Below are positions 35,392 through 43,597 of a stretch of 64,000 nt of DNA, piece by piece. Origin of the DNA: Deltaproteobacteria bacterium (GTDB lineage: Bacteria; Myxococcota_A; UBA9042; PHBI01); contig JACKFA010000001.1 of the NCBI GenBank assembly GCA_020632715.1, positions 62,001-126,000 of the forward strand, in the 5' to 3' direction. Numbering within the stretch: the stretch's first letter is position 1; each line of letters opens with the position of its first letter. A program made the position numbers and the translations under genes. The notes below the pieces were generated by a model. The model searched no databases and had not been told where the DNA came from. It saw only the letters and a program-made list of their open reading frames with translations.

Positions 35392-35811
35392 CTACGCGAT
35401 CGCGATGCGGCGCGGCTTCGCCTCGGGGAGCTTCGAGAGCGTCACGGTCAGGACGCCGTGCTCGAGCTTCGCGCTCGTCTTCTCGTTGTCGATCTTCGCC
35501 GGGAGCGTGAAGCTCCGCTTCCACTCGAACGCGGCGCGCTCCGAGCGCTGCGTCGCGTAGCCCTCGGGCGCCGTCGGCGTGCGCGTGGCGCTCACGGTGA
35601 TCGTCGCCTCGTGCACGTCGATGGTCAGGTCGTCCGCCTTCACGCCGGGGACGTCCACGGCGAAGACGTAGCTCTCGCCGTTGTCGTAGACGGTCGGCTC
35701 GGCCCAGCGCGCGGTGCGGCCGGGGCCGGGGCCCACCCCGCGCTCGATCTGGCGGCGGAGGGCGTCGATGGCGGTGAAGTGCCGGTCGAAGTCATTCCAG
35801 TTGAACCACAT
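35392..35811 (-). CDS. Hsp20 family small heat-shock protein (first of pair)
   Basis: 139 residues from ATG 35811 (GGGAGG upstream); the frame extends 35 codons further without support. The N-terminus MWFNWNDFDRHFTAIDALRR is typical of proteobacterial Hsp20 of the 'MW.W..FD' type. The alpha-crystallin domain runs from PTVYDNGESYVFAVDVPGVK to AKLEHGVLTVTLSK, ending PRRIAIA. Two tandem, rather divergent Hsp20 genes suggest subunits that may co-assemble. Confidence 0.92.
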   Translation of the reverse strand: MWFNWNDFDRHFTAIDALRRQIERGVGPGPGRTARWAEPTVYDNGESYVFAVDVPGVKADDLTIDVHEATITVSATRTPTAPEGYATQRSERAAFEWKRSFTLPAKIDNEKTSAKLEHGVLTVTLSKLPEAKPRRIAIA

Positions 35812-35961
35812 GGCAAACCTCCCAGGGGTGCTGGTCGTACGGGTCTCCGGGCGCACGCGGTCGACGCGCCCGGCGGGCAGACGGATGTGTCCGGAAGTGC
35901 CCCTCGACTCGCGCAACAGCCATTGGCGCGGTTCTGCGAGGGGTCAGCTCATCTGCGGCGG

Positions 35962-35989
35962 AAATTAGACACACCGATTTCGCGGTCAA
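35962..35989 (-). promoter_or_regulatory. Candidate sigma70-type promoter of hsp20 operon
   Basis: On the minus strand, TTGACC (35989-35984) and TAATTT (35967-35962) are 16 bases apart in an otherwise GC-rich stretch, about 150 bases upstream of the first Hsp20 start. No CIRCE element and no good sigma32 (CTTGAA / CCCCAT) match was seen. Confidence 0.4.
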
Positions 35990-36086
35990 GCGCTCGACCG
36001 ACACGAAGCGTGCCAAAAAACGATCCGCGCCCCGACAAAGCGACGCCGCGGCCTCCGCGCGGCCTCGCTGGCCGCCGAGCCGCGGG

Positions 36087-37751
36087 TCAGCCGTCGCTCG
36101 CCGCGAGCTCCCGCGCCGCGCGCTCTCCCTCGGGGGTGCCCGCGTAGATGAAGCGCCGGACCATCGGATCCTCGGCCTGCAGGAGCCGCTCGGGCGTCTC
36201 CGCCGCGAGGATCCGCCCGTCGGCGAGCATCGCGATCTGGTCGGCCACGCGGAACGCCGACGGCATGTCGTGCGACACCACGAGCGACGTGATGGGGAAC
36301 ATCTCCTGCGCCTCGACGATCATGTCGTCGAGGTAGCGCGTCAGCACCGGGTCCTGCCCGGTCGTCGGCTCGTCGTAGATGATGAGCTCGGGGCGCGTCA
36401 CCATCGCCCGCGCGAGCCCGACGCGCTTCCGCTGCCCGTTCGACATCTCGTTCGGGAGGCGATCGCGGATCTCGGTCAGCTTCAGCGCCTCGAGGATCTC
36501 GTCGGTGCGCGCCTTCACGTCGGCCTTCGGGAAGCGGTGCTCGATGAGCGGGAACGCGATGTTCTGGGCGGCCGTCAGCGCGTCGAGGAGCGCCGCCCCC
36601 TGGAACACCATCCCGAAGCGCTCGCGCAGCTTCAGGAGCTCGTCCGAGGGGAGCTGCTTCAGGTCCTTCCCGAAGACCTTCACCGTCCCCTCATCCGGCT
36701 GCATGAGCCCGATGATGTGCTTCATGATGACGGACTTGCCGCTCCCCGAGCCGCCGATGAGCACCGTGATCCTGCCCTTCGGGACGATGAGGTCGACGCC
36801 GTTCAGCACCTGGTGCGGCCCGAAGTGCTTCGACACCCCGGAGAGCTCGGCGAGCGCCTCCTCGCCGGGCCCGAGCGCCCAGAGGCGCTGGCTCGTCGCG
36901 CGCGACTCGGGCTTCACCTCCGCCTCGAGCCGCCCGACGCCGTCGAAGAAGACCGAGACCAGCTCGCTCCCCGAGTGGAGCACCTCGTCGAGCGTGCCGT
37001 AGGTCGAGATCTTCCCGTCCTCGAGCATCGCGAGGCGGTCGGCGAGGTTCATCGTCGAGGTCATGTCGTGGCTGATGATGACGCTGGTGATCCCGAAGCG
37101 CTCCCGCGTCTCGCGCAGCATGTCGTCGACGAACGCGATCATCACGGGGTCGAGCCCGGTCGTGGGCTCGTCGAAGAGCACGACCTCGGGGTTCGAGATC
37201 ACCGCGCGCGCGAGCGACACGCGCTTCTTCATGCCGCCCGAGAGCTCGCTCGGGAGCTTCTTCCCGGCCTTCTCGAGGCCCAGCGTCGCGAGGAGCTCCT
37301 CGACCCGCTGCATGATCTCCTTCCGCGGGAGCGACGTGTTCTCGAAGAGCGGGAAGCCCACGTTCTCCGCGACGGTGAACGAGTCCATGAGCGCGTAGCT
37401 CTGGAACATCATCGTGACGCGCTTCCGGAGCTCGAGCAGGCGCTCCGGGCTCACCTCGCGCGTGTTCTCCCCGAAGAGCCAGACGTCGCCCGCGTCCGGG
37501 AGGGTGAGCCCGTTCATGAGCCTGAGCAGCACGCTCTTCCCGGACCCCGACGCCCCCGCGACGACCGTCGTGAGCCCGGTGTGGATGTCGAGGTCGAGCC
37601 CCGACAGCACGTCGCGCCCGCCGTAGCGCTTCACGACCCCGCGGAGCCGGATCACGGGCTTGTCGGGATCCTGCGGCCACCGCGCGACGCCCGGCACGAG
37701 CAGGTTCTCGCGCCCGCCCAGGAGCTCGTCTTTCGCGCTCGCCGCCGTCAT
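36087..37751 (-). CDS. Fused double ABC ATPase, MlaF-like
   Basis: 554 residues containing two complete ABC ATPase domains. The first has Walker A GASGSGKS (66-73), Q-loop MMFQSYALMDSFTV, signature ELSGGMKKR and Walker B VVLFDEPTTGLDP. The second has GGSGSGKS (about 332), MVFQGAALLDALT, a modified signature EMSNGQRKR, and LIIYDEPTTGQDP. The 'FQ..AL.D..TV..N..FPL' pattern and LSGGMKKR are characteristic of MlaF/Ttg2A ATPases of intermembrane phospholipid transport. Such ATPases normally work as homodimers of separate chains; here two are joined in one chain. No MlaE or MlaD gene is visible in the window. The protein is peripheral to the inner membrane. Confidence 0.88.
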   Translation of the reverse strand: MTAASAKDELLGGRENLLVPGVARWPQDPDKPVIRLRGVVKRYGGRDVLSGLDLDIHTGLTTVVAGASGSGKSVLLRLMNGLTLPDAGDVWLFGENTREVSPERLLELRKRVTMMFQSYALMDSFTVAENVGFPLFENTSLPRKEIMQRVEELLATLGLEKAGKKLPSELSGGMKKRVSLARAVISNPEVVLFDEPTTGLDPVMIAFVDDMLRETRERFGITSVIISHDMTSTMNLADRLAMLEDGKISTYGTLDEVLHSGSELVSVFFDGVGRLEAEVKPESRATSQRLWALGPGEEALAELSGVSKHFGPHQVLNGVDLIVPKGRITVLIGGSGSGKSVIMKHIIGLMQPDEGTVKVFGKDLKQLPSDELLKLRERFGMVFQGAALLDALTAAQNIAFPLIEHRFPKADVKARTDEILEALKLTEIRDRLPNEMSNGQRKRVGLARAMVTRPELIIYDEPTTGQDPVLTRYLDDMIVEAQEMFPITSLVVSHDMPSAFRVADQIAMLADGRILAAETPERLLQAEDPMVRRFIYAGTPEGERAARELAASDG

Positions 37752-37843
37752 GCGACGTTTCCGGGGGCGCGCGCGGTGCTTATCTCGTGGCGTCGGCCGC
37801 GCCCGGCCCCCCCGACAGCCCCCGACGACGACGGAGCCCCCGG

Positions 37844-38467
37844 ATGATGATGGCGAAGCAGCTTCAGCCGCAGGACGACCGCAGCCTGAGCCCGCGCGAG
37901 CGCCTCAAGACCTACGGCGTCGTGATCGCCGCGTCGCTCGCGGTGCTCTGGGTCATCGAGATCCTCGACAACATCTTCCCGCACGCGCTCGACGCGCACG
38001 GCATCCACCCGCGCGAGGCCGACGGCCTCATCGGCCTCGTCACGGCCCCCTTCCTCCACGCGAACTTCGCTCATCTCGCCGCCAACTCCATCCCGTTCGC
38101 CGTGCTCGGCTTCTTCATCATGCTCCGCGGGTTGGGCACGTTCATCAAGGTCACCGTGGTGACGGCCGTCGTCGGCGGCCTCGCCGTCTGGATCGTCGGC
38201 GCCTCCCACTCGAACCACATCGGCGCGAGCGGCGTCATCTTCGGGTACTTCGGCTTCCTCATCGGGCTCGGCGTCTTCGAGCGCAGCTTCAAGGCCCTGG
38301 CCGCGGCGATCCTCGTCGGCTTCCTCTACGGCGGGATCATCTTCGGCGTGCTCCCGGGCACGCCGGGGATCAGCTGGGAGGGGCACCTCTTCGGCTTCCT
38401 CTCCGGCGGCGGCTACGCCTACCTCGCGTCGCAGCGGGCCAAGAACGCCAAGGCCGGCGCGGCGTGA
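37844..38467 (+). CDS. Rhomboid family intramembrane serine protease
   Basis: 207 residues from the first of three ATG codons at 37844 (GGAGCCCCCGG upstream). Polytopic membrane protein. The catalytic Ser lies in HIGASGVIFGYFGFLIG (GxS), the catalytic His in SWEGHLFGFLSGG, and the conserved HxxxN is HLAANSIPF. These are the hallmark residues of rhomboids, which cleave substrates inside the membrane. It is divergent from the MlaF-like gene with 92 bases between starts, and convergent with the Dus gene. Confidence 0.9.
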   Translation: MMMAKQLQPQDDRSLSPRERLKTYGVVIAASLAVLWVIEILDNIFPHALDAHGIHPREADGLIGLVTAPFLHANFAHLAANSIPFAVLGFFIMLRGLGTFIKVTVVTAVVGGLAVWIVGASHSNHIGASGVIFGYFGFLIGLGVFERSFKALAAAILVGFLYGGIIFGVLPGTPGISWEGHLFGFLSGGGYAYLASQRAKNAKAGAA

Positions 38468-38517
38468 TCGCCCCCCTGCCCGCCCCGCGCGTCGGCTGCG
38501 CCGGGGTCGGCGCTCCC

Positions 38518-39597
38518 TCAGGCGGCCACCGCCTCGGACCCGGACCCGGCCTCGGCCTCGGTCTCGACGGTCGCCCCGCCGCCCGCGCCGAAGTCGCGCG
38601 GGGTGTCCCAGATCCCGAGCCCGCGGCACGCGGCCTCGATGTACGCGAGCATCGCGCGCGGATCGTCCATGCGGAGCGCCGTCGCGCGCACGTCCGCCGC
38701 GCCGTCGAAGCCCTTCAGGAGCCGGCTCATCATCATCTTGAGGCGCCCCGGGAGCACCTTCTCGGGGTACATGTCCGCGAGCCAGCCGAGGTAGCTCTCG
38801 ATGGCGTCGACCGTGTCGGCCCAGGTCGGCGCGAACGGCGCGCGCCCGTCGACCTCGTCCTGGATCTGCCGGAAGATCCAGGGGTTCGTGATGGCGCCGC
38901 GGCCGATGAGGATCCCGTCGCAGCCGGTCGCGGCGAAGCGGTCGAGCGCGTCGCGCGCGGTCAGGACGTCGCCCGAGCCGAGCACCGGGATCGACGCCGC
39001 GAGCTTCATCTTCCGCACGACGTCCCAGTCGGCGCTCCCGCGGTAGAGCTGGAGGCGCGTCCGCCCGTGCACCGCGATGGCGCTCGCGCCGTGGTCCTCG
39101 GCGAGGCGCAGCGTCTCCATGTAGTTGAGGGAGTCCTCGCACCAGCCGTTGCGGATCTTGATGGTCACCGGGATCGACACCGCGGCGACCGTGGCGTCGA
39201 GGATCTCGGCGAGCACGGGCAGCTCGCGCAGGAGCCCCGCGCCGCCGCCGCGCCGCACGATCTTCGGCGCCGGGCAGCCGCAGTTGATGTCGACGACGTC
39301 GGCCCCGGCGTCCTCGGCCATCTTGGCCGCCTCGGCCATCATCCCGGGGTCGGCCCCGTAGATCTGGATGGCGACCGGCCGCTCCTCCGGGTGGAACGAC
39401 ATCCGGATGACGCTCCGGAGCGCCCCGCGCGTGAGCGCCTCGATCTGGATGAACTCGCTCATCACGAGCCCGACGGCGTCGCCCGAGCAGCGCTTGACGA
39501 GCCGGCGGAAGGGCGAGTCGGTCACCCCCGACATGGGCGCGAGGACGAGCCCGGGGGACACGTGGACGGGGCCGATATGGAGGTCCGGTAGCGACAT
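38518..39597 (-). CDS. dus: tRNA-dihydrouridine synthase (DusB/NifR3-like)
   Basis: 359 residues from ATG 39597. It is an FMN-dependent TIM barrel that reduces uridines in tRNA. Signatures: LVLAPMSGVTDSPFRRLVKR, VDINCGCPAPKIVRRGGGAG (catalytic Cys in the NCGCP motif), VTIKIRNGW and AIAVHGRTRLQLYRGSADW (phosphate-binding and tRNA contact). The C-terminus carries an Ala/Glu/Gly-rich tail unusual for the family. Its start codon shares CATG with the divergent ABC exporter start, so at least one of the two needs a promoter inside the other gene or starts later than annotated. Confidence 0.9.
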   Translation of the reverse strand: MSLPDLHIGPVHVSPGLVLAPMSGVTDSPFRRLVKRCSGDAVGLVMSEFIQIEALTRGALRSVIRMSFHPEERPVAIQIYGADPGMMAEAAKMAEDAGADVVDINCGCPAPKIVRRGGGAGLLRELPVLAEILDATVAAVSIPVTIKIRNGWCEDSLNYMETLRLAEDHGASAIAVHGRTRLQLYRGSADWDVVRKMKLAASIPVLGSGDVLTARDALDRFAATGCDGILIGRGAITNPWIFRQIQDEVDGRAPFAPTWADTVDAIESYLGWLADMYPEKVLPGRLKMMMSRLLKGFDGAADVRATALRMDDPRAMLAYIEAACRGLGIWDTPRDFGAGGGATVETEAEAGSGSEAVAA

Positions 39598-41410
39598 GGG
39601 CGACGCGATACCGACGGCGGCTCTCGAGGTCAAGGATGGTGCACCCGAGCGGGTGACACCGCGCCCGCGCGGGCGCGCGGCGCTCGCTCATCTCCGGCGC
39701 CTCGCGGCGCTCCTGAGGCCGTACCGGAGGCGCTGGGCGCTCGCGACGCTCGCCCTCGTCCTCGGGGGCGCGGTGAACCTCGCCATCCCGCAGACCGCGC
39801 GCCTCGCGATCGACCGCGCCATGGCCGAGGGCGACGTCGGCGCCCTCGACCTCATCGCGGGCCTCGCCTTCGGCGGCTTCGTGCTGCTCGGCGCCCTCAC
39901 CCTCCTCCGCCACTACATGATGAGCTGGCTCGGCCACCGCGTCGTGGCCGACCTCCGCCACCGCACCTTCGAGCACCTCCTCCGCTTCCCGCCCGGCTTC
40001 TTCCACGAGCGCAAGACCGGCGAGCTCACGAGCCGCCTCACGAGCGACATCGAGGCCCTCCAGAGCTCCGTCGGGAGCGAGCTCTCGATGGCGCTCCGCT
40101 CGGCGCTCACGGCCGTCGGCGGCCTCGTCATCCTCACCTTCACGAGCCCCGGGATGACCGGCGTCATGCTCCTCGTGGTGCCGCCGCTCGCGTTCGTGGC
40201 GGTCTGGCTCGGGCGCACGATCCGGAGCCGCGCGCGCGCCATCCAGGACCTCGTCGCGCAGGCCAACGGCGGGCTCGAGGAGGCCCTCGCCGGCATCGAG
40301 ACCGTGCAGGCCTTCGGCGCCGAGCCCGTCGAGTCGCGCCGCTATCGCGACCGCGTCCTCGGCGCCTTCCGCGCGGCGCTCAAGGTCGCCATGGCGCGCG
40401 GGGCGTTCGTCGGCTCCGTGCAGATCGGCGCCTTCGGGGCGGTGACCCTCATCGTGTGGCTCGGCGCGCGCGGGGTCATCGAGGGCACGCTCTCGCCCGG
40501 CGTCGTGGTCGAGTTCCTCGCGTACACGCTCATGGTCGCCTCGGCGCTCGCGACGCTCGCGGAGGTCTGGGGCAACGTGCAGGGCGCGGTCGGCGCCTCC
40601 GAGCGGATCTTCGAGCTCCTCGACGAGGTGCCGACCATCCGCGACGCCCCCGACGCGCGCCCGCTCGCGTCACCGCGCGGCGAGCTCGTGTTCGACGGCG
40701 TCGGCTTCGCCTACCCCGCGCGCCCCGACGTGCCCGTGCTCGACGACGTCTCGTTCCGCGTCGACCCAGGCGAGACCGTCGCCCTCGTCGGGCGGTCGGG
40801 CGCCGGGAAGTCCACCATCGCGGCGCTCACGCTCCGCTTCTGGGACCCGGCCGCGGGCGCCGTGCGCGTCGACGGCCACGACCTCCGCGCCCTCGAGATC
40901 GAGTCGCTGCGCGGGGCCATCGCGACCGTCGCGCAGGATCCCGTGCTCTTCTCGGGCTCGGTGCGCGAGAACATCGCCTATGGGCGCCCGGACGCCACCG
41001 ACGAGGAGGTGCGCGCGGCCGCCCGCGACGCGCACATCGCGGCCTTCGTCGAGACCCTGCCCGACGGCTACGAGACGATGGTCGGCGAGCGCGGCGTGAA
41101 GCTCTCCGGCGGGCAGCGGCAGCGCGTCGCGATCGCGCGGGCGATCCTCGCCGATCCGAGGATCCTCATCCTCGACGAGGCCACGAGCCACCTCGACACC
41201 GAGAACGAGGCGCTCGTCCACCAGGCGCTCGAGCGGCTCATGGCCGGGCGCACGACGATCGTCATCGCCCACCGGCTGTCGACCGTGAAGGCCGCCCACC
41301 GCATCGTCGTGATGGACCGCGGGCGCGTCGTCGAGGAGGGCACGCACGACGGCCTCATCGCCCGGGACGGGCTCTACGCGCGGCTCGCGAAGAGCCAGCT
41401 CGAGGAGTGA
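39596..41410 (+). CDS. ABC exporter half-transporter (MsbA/ABCB type)
   Basis: 604 residues from ATG 39596; a GTG further in (about codon 20) is an alternative. Type IV exporter fold: six membrane helices (about residues 40-320, for example LATLALVLGGAVNLAIPQTA), then a nucleotide-binding domain with Walker A GRSGAGKST, Q-loop VAQDPVLFSGSV, signature KLSGGQRQR, Walker B ILILDEATSHLD and H-loop IVIAHRLSTV. It should work as a homodimer, exporting lipids or a hydrophobic compound; the substrate is unknown. The frame extends upstream to 39368 but only within the antisense of dus. Confidence 0.9.
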   Translation: MGDAIPTAALEVKDGAPERVTPRPRGRAALAHLRRLAALLRPYRRRWALATLALVLGGAVNLAIPQTARLAIDRAMAEGDVGALDLIAGLAFGGFVLLGALTLLRHYMMSWLGHRVVADLRHRTFEHLLRFPPGFFHERKTGELTSRLTSDIEALQSSVGSELSMALRSALTAVGGLVILTFTSPGMTGVMLLVVPPLAFVAVWLGRTIRSRARAIQDLVAQANGGLEEALAGIETVQAFGAEPVESRRYRDRVLGAFRAALKVAMARGAFVGSVQIGAFGAVTLIVWLGARGVIEGTLSPGVVVEFLAYTLMVASALATLAEVWGNVQGAVGASERIFELLDEVPTIRDAPDARPLASPRGELVFDGVGFAYPARPDVPVLDDVSFRVDPGETVALVGRSGAGKSTIAALTLRFWDPAAGAVRVDGHDLRALEIESLRGAIATVAQDPVLFSGSVRENIAYGRPDATDEEVRAAARDAHIAAFVETLPDGYETMVGERGVKLSGGQRQRVAIARAILADPRILILDEATSHLDTENEALVHQALERLMAGRTTIVIAHRLSTVKAAHRIVVMDRGRVVEEGTHDGLIARDGLYARLAKSQLEE

Positions 41411-41430
41411 GCCGGCGCCCGTCGCGCCGC

Positions 41431-41445
41431 GTGAACGCCGTTCAC
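41431..41445. promoter_or_regulatory. Perfect palindrome GTGAACGCCGTTCAC, candidate operator
   Basis: A 6-base arm inverted around 3 bases, in the 97-base gap between the ABC exporter stop and the ATP-grasp/crtY operon start, 62 bases before the ATG. A near-identical palindrome (GTGAACGGCGTTCAC) lies inside the Ser/Thr kinase gene at 51066-51080. The position suits a repressor or activator site for the carotenoid operon; the regulator is unknown. Confidence 0.5.
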
Positions 41446-41507
41446 GAACCGCGGGCGCCCATCCCTGGCCGTTGTCGCGCGCGGCGCGCTGTGCGAGGCT
41501 CCACGCC

Positions 41508-42401
41508 ATGTTGCGCGTGACGTTGCTCTCGCAGTCGGCCCGCTACTACACCTCGCGGCGCCTCCTCGAGGCCGGACGGGCCCTCGGCTACGACATGGTG
41601 CGCCTCGACCCCGAGCGCGCGGCCGTGGTCGCGGGCGCCGACGCCGCCACGGTCGCCGAGCGCGGGAAGCTCCTCCCGACGCCCGACGTCGTCGTGCCGC
41701 GCATCGGCTCGCAGCTCACCGACTGGGGGCTCGCCATCCTCGAGACCTGGGTCGCCGCCGGCGCGCACTGCGCGGTGACGCCGGGCGCGGTCGGGCGCGC
41801 GGCCGACAAGCTCCGGACGAGCCAGTGCCTCGCGCGGCACGGCGTGCCCGCGCTCCCGACGGTCGCCATCCGCGATCGCGCCGACATCGCCTTCGCGCTC
41901 TCGGTCGCGGGCGGCACCTCGTGGGTCGTGAAGGCGCGCTTCGGGACGCACGGGCGGAACGTCGTGCTCGCGCCCGACCGGCGGAGCGCGACGTCGATCC
42001 TCGAGGCCCTGGTCGACGGCGGCCGCACGGTGCTCGTGCAGCCCTTCGTGGCGCTCGACGAGCCGCGGGACCTGCGCGTGCTCGTGCTCGGCGGCGAGCC
42101 CGTGGCGGCCGCGTGGCGCTACGCGGGCGAGCACGACTTCCGCGCGAACGTGCACCGCGGCGGGAAGGCCGCCCACGCCGAGCTCACGCCGGAGGCGGGG
42201 GCGCTGGCGGTGCGGGCGAGCGCGGCGCTCGACCTGCCCTTCTGCGGGGTCGACCTCATCGAGACGGACGCCGGCTGGTCGGTCGTCGAGGTGAACGGGA
42301 GCCCGGGCCTCGAGGGGGTCGAGACCCTGTCCGGGCGCGACTTCGCGACGCCCTACCTCGAGCGCTGGATGAAGGGGCTCCGGTCGGGGGGCGCCGCGTG
42401 A
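41508..42401 (+). CDS. RimK-like ATP-grasp ligase
   Basis: 297 residues from ATG 41508; an upstream in-frame start at 41472 lacks a ribosome binding site. RimK/LysX-type ATP-grasp: N-domain VTLLSQSARYYTSRRLLEAG and VVVPRIGSQLTDWGLAILE, then the ATP-grasp core SWVVKARFGTHGRNV, QPFVALDEPRDLRVLVLGG, and the Mg-binding end VVEVNGSPGLEGVE. Family members add amino acids such as Glu to protein or small-molecule carboxylates. Its stop overlaps the GTG start of crtY (GTGA), so the two are translationally coupled. This is an unexpected partner for a carotenoid cyclase, and the substrate is unknown. Confidence 0.85.
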   Translation: MLRVTLLSQSARYYTSRRLLEAGRALGYDMVRLDPERAAVVAGADAATVAERGKLLPTPDVVVPRIGSQLTDWGLAILETWVAAGAHCAVTPGAVGRAADKLRTSQCLARHGVPALPTVAIRDRADIAFALSVAGGTSWVVKARFGTHGRNVVLAPDRRSATSILEALVDGGRTVLVQPFVALDEPRDLRVLVLGGEPVAAAWRYAGEHDFRANVHRGGKAAHAELTPEAGALAVRASAALDLPFCGVDLIETDAGWSVVEVNGSPGLEGVETLSGRDFATPYLERWMKGLRSGGAA

Positions 42402-43588
42402 CGGGCGCGACCGCGCGCGACGACGCGCGCTACGACTACGTCCTCGTCGGTGGCGGGCTCCAGAACGGGCTCATCGCCTTGGCCCTCCTCGCGCGCGATC
42501 CGGGGGCGCGGGTGCTGCTCGTCGAGCAGGGCGAGGCGCTCGGCGGGAACCACACGTGGTCGTTCCACGAGGGCACGATCCCGGCGGCGATGCTCGGCGT
42601 GCTCGCGCGCCTGACGGAGCACCGGTGGCCGCGCTATCGCGTGCGCTTCCCGGGCGTCGCGCGCGTCGTGGAGCACCCCTACGCGACGGTCTCGTCCGAG
42701 CGCTTCCACGCGGTCGTGAGCGAGGCGTTCGCGGCCGCGCCGAACGCGCGCCTCCAGCTCGCGACGCGCGCGCTCGAGGTGGGCGCGGAGCACGCCGTCC
42801 TCGAGGGAGGCGAGCGCGTGACGGGCGTGGTCGTCGTGGACGCGCGCGGGCCCGACGCGGGCGCGCTCCCGGCCGAGACGGGGTTCCAGAAGTTCGTCGG
42901 GCTCGAGGTCGAGCTCGCGGACGACCTCGCCGACCCAGGCACGGCCGAGCTCATCGACGCGACGGTGCCCCAGCGCGGCGGCTTCCGCTTCGTGTACACG
43001 CTGCCGTTCGGGCCGCGCCGGGCGCTCGTCGAGGACACGGTCTTCGCGAACGAGCCCGACCTCGACGAGGCCGGCATGCGCGCCGCCGTGCTCGCGTACT
43101 GCGAGCGGCGCGGGATGCGCGTCACGGCCATCCTGCGCGAGGAGAAGGGGGTGCTGCCGATGCCGTGGCGGCCGACGACGGCCATGCGCGCGACGCCGCC
43201 GCTCGTCGCGGGCTACCAGGGCGGCTGGTTCCACCCGGCGACGGGGTACTCGGTGCCGGTCGCGGCGCGGCTCGCGGCGTTCGTGGCCGAGCGGCCGCCG
43301 GGCGCGGTCTTCGGCGCGGACCTCGCGGCGCTCGTGCGCGAGCAGGAGGAGCAGGCGCGCTTCGGGTACCTCCTGAACGAGCTCCTCTTCAAGGCCACGG
43401 CGCCGGAGAAGCGCTTCGGCGTGTTCGAGCACTTCTACGAGCACCCGGACGAGCTCATCCTGCGCTTCTACGGGCTCGAGCTGACCGCGGCCGACAAGCG
43501 GCGGATGTTTCTCCGCCGCCCGCCGCCGGGGGTCTCGTTCCTGAAGGCCGCGCGCGTGCTCCCGGGCTGGCTCCTCGGGCGCCGGTAG
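42398..43588 (+). CDS. crtY: Lycopene beta-cyclase, CrtY type
   Basis: 396 residues from GTG 42398. It is a flavoprotein that forms beta-ionone rings on lycopene without net redox change. The FAD-binding motif is YDYVLVGGGLQNGLIALALL, then GGNHTWSFHEG, VVVVDARGPDAG, FVYTLPFGPRRALVEDT (the P-x-E/E-D-T region) and GYQGGWFHPATGYSVPVAA, all in CrtY order and close to the usual 380-400 residues. It is coupled to the ATP-grasp gene upstream and convergent, 9 bases apart, with the HMG-CoA reductase gene. Phytoene synthase and desaturase genes are not in this window. Confidence 0.92.
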   Translation: MTGATARDDARYDYVLVGGGLQNGLIALALLARDPGARVLLVEQGEALGGNHTWSFHEGTIPAAMLGVLARLTEHRWPRYRVRFPGVARVVEHPYATVSSERFHAVVSEAFAAAPNARLQLATRALEVGAEHAVLEGGERVTGVVVVDARGPDAGALPAETGFQKFVGLEVELADDLADPGTAELIDATVPQRGGFRFVYTLPFGPRRALVEDTVFANEPDLDEAGMRAAVLAYCERRGMRVTAILREEKGVLPMPWRPTTAMRATPPLVAGYQGGWFHPATGYSVPVAARLAAFVAERPPGAVFGADLAALVREQEEQARFGYLLNELLFKATAPEKRFGVFEHFYEHPDELILRFYGLELTAADKRRMFLRRPPPGVSFLKAARVLPGWLLGRR

Positions 43589-43597
43589 CGCGCGGCG

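Noticed and set aside
35812..36086. CIRCE or sigma32 control of the hsp20 pair
   Set aside because: No TTAGCACTC-N9-GAGTGCTAA dyad and no CTTGAA/CCCCAT pair with proper spacing was seen. Only a sigma70-like match was noted.
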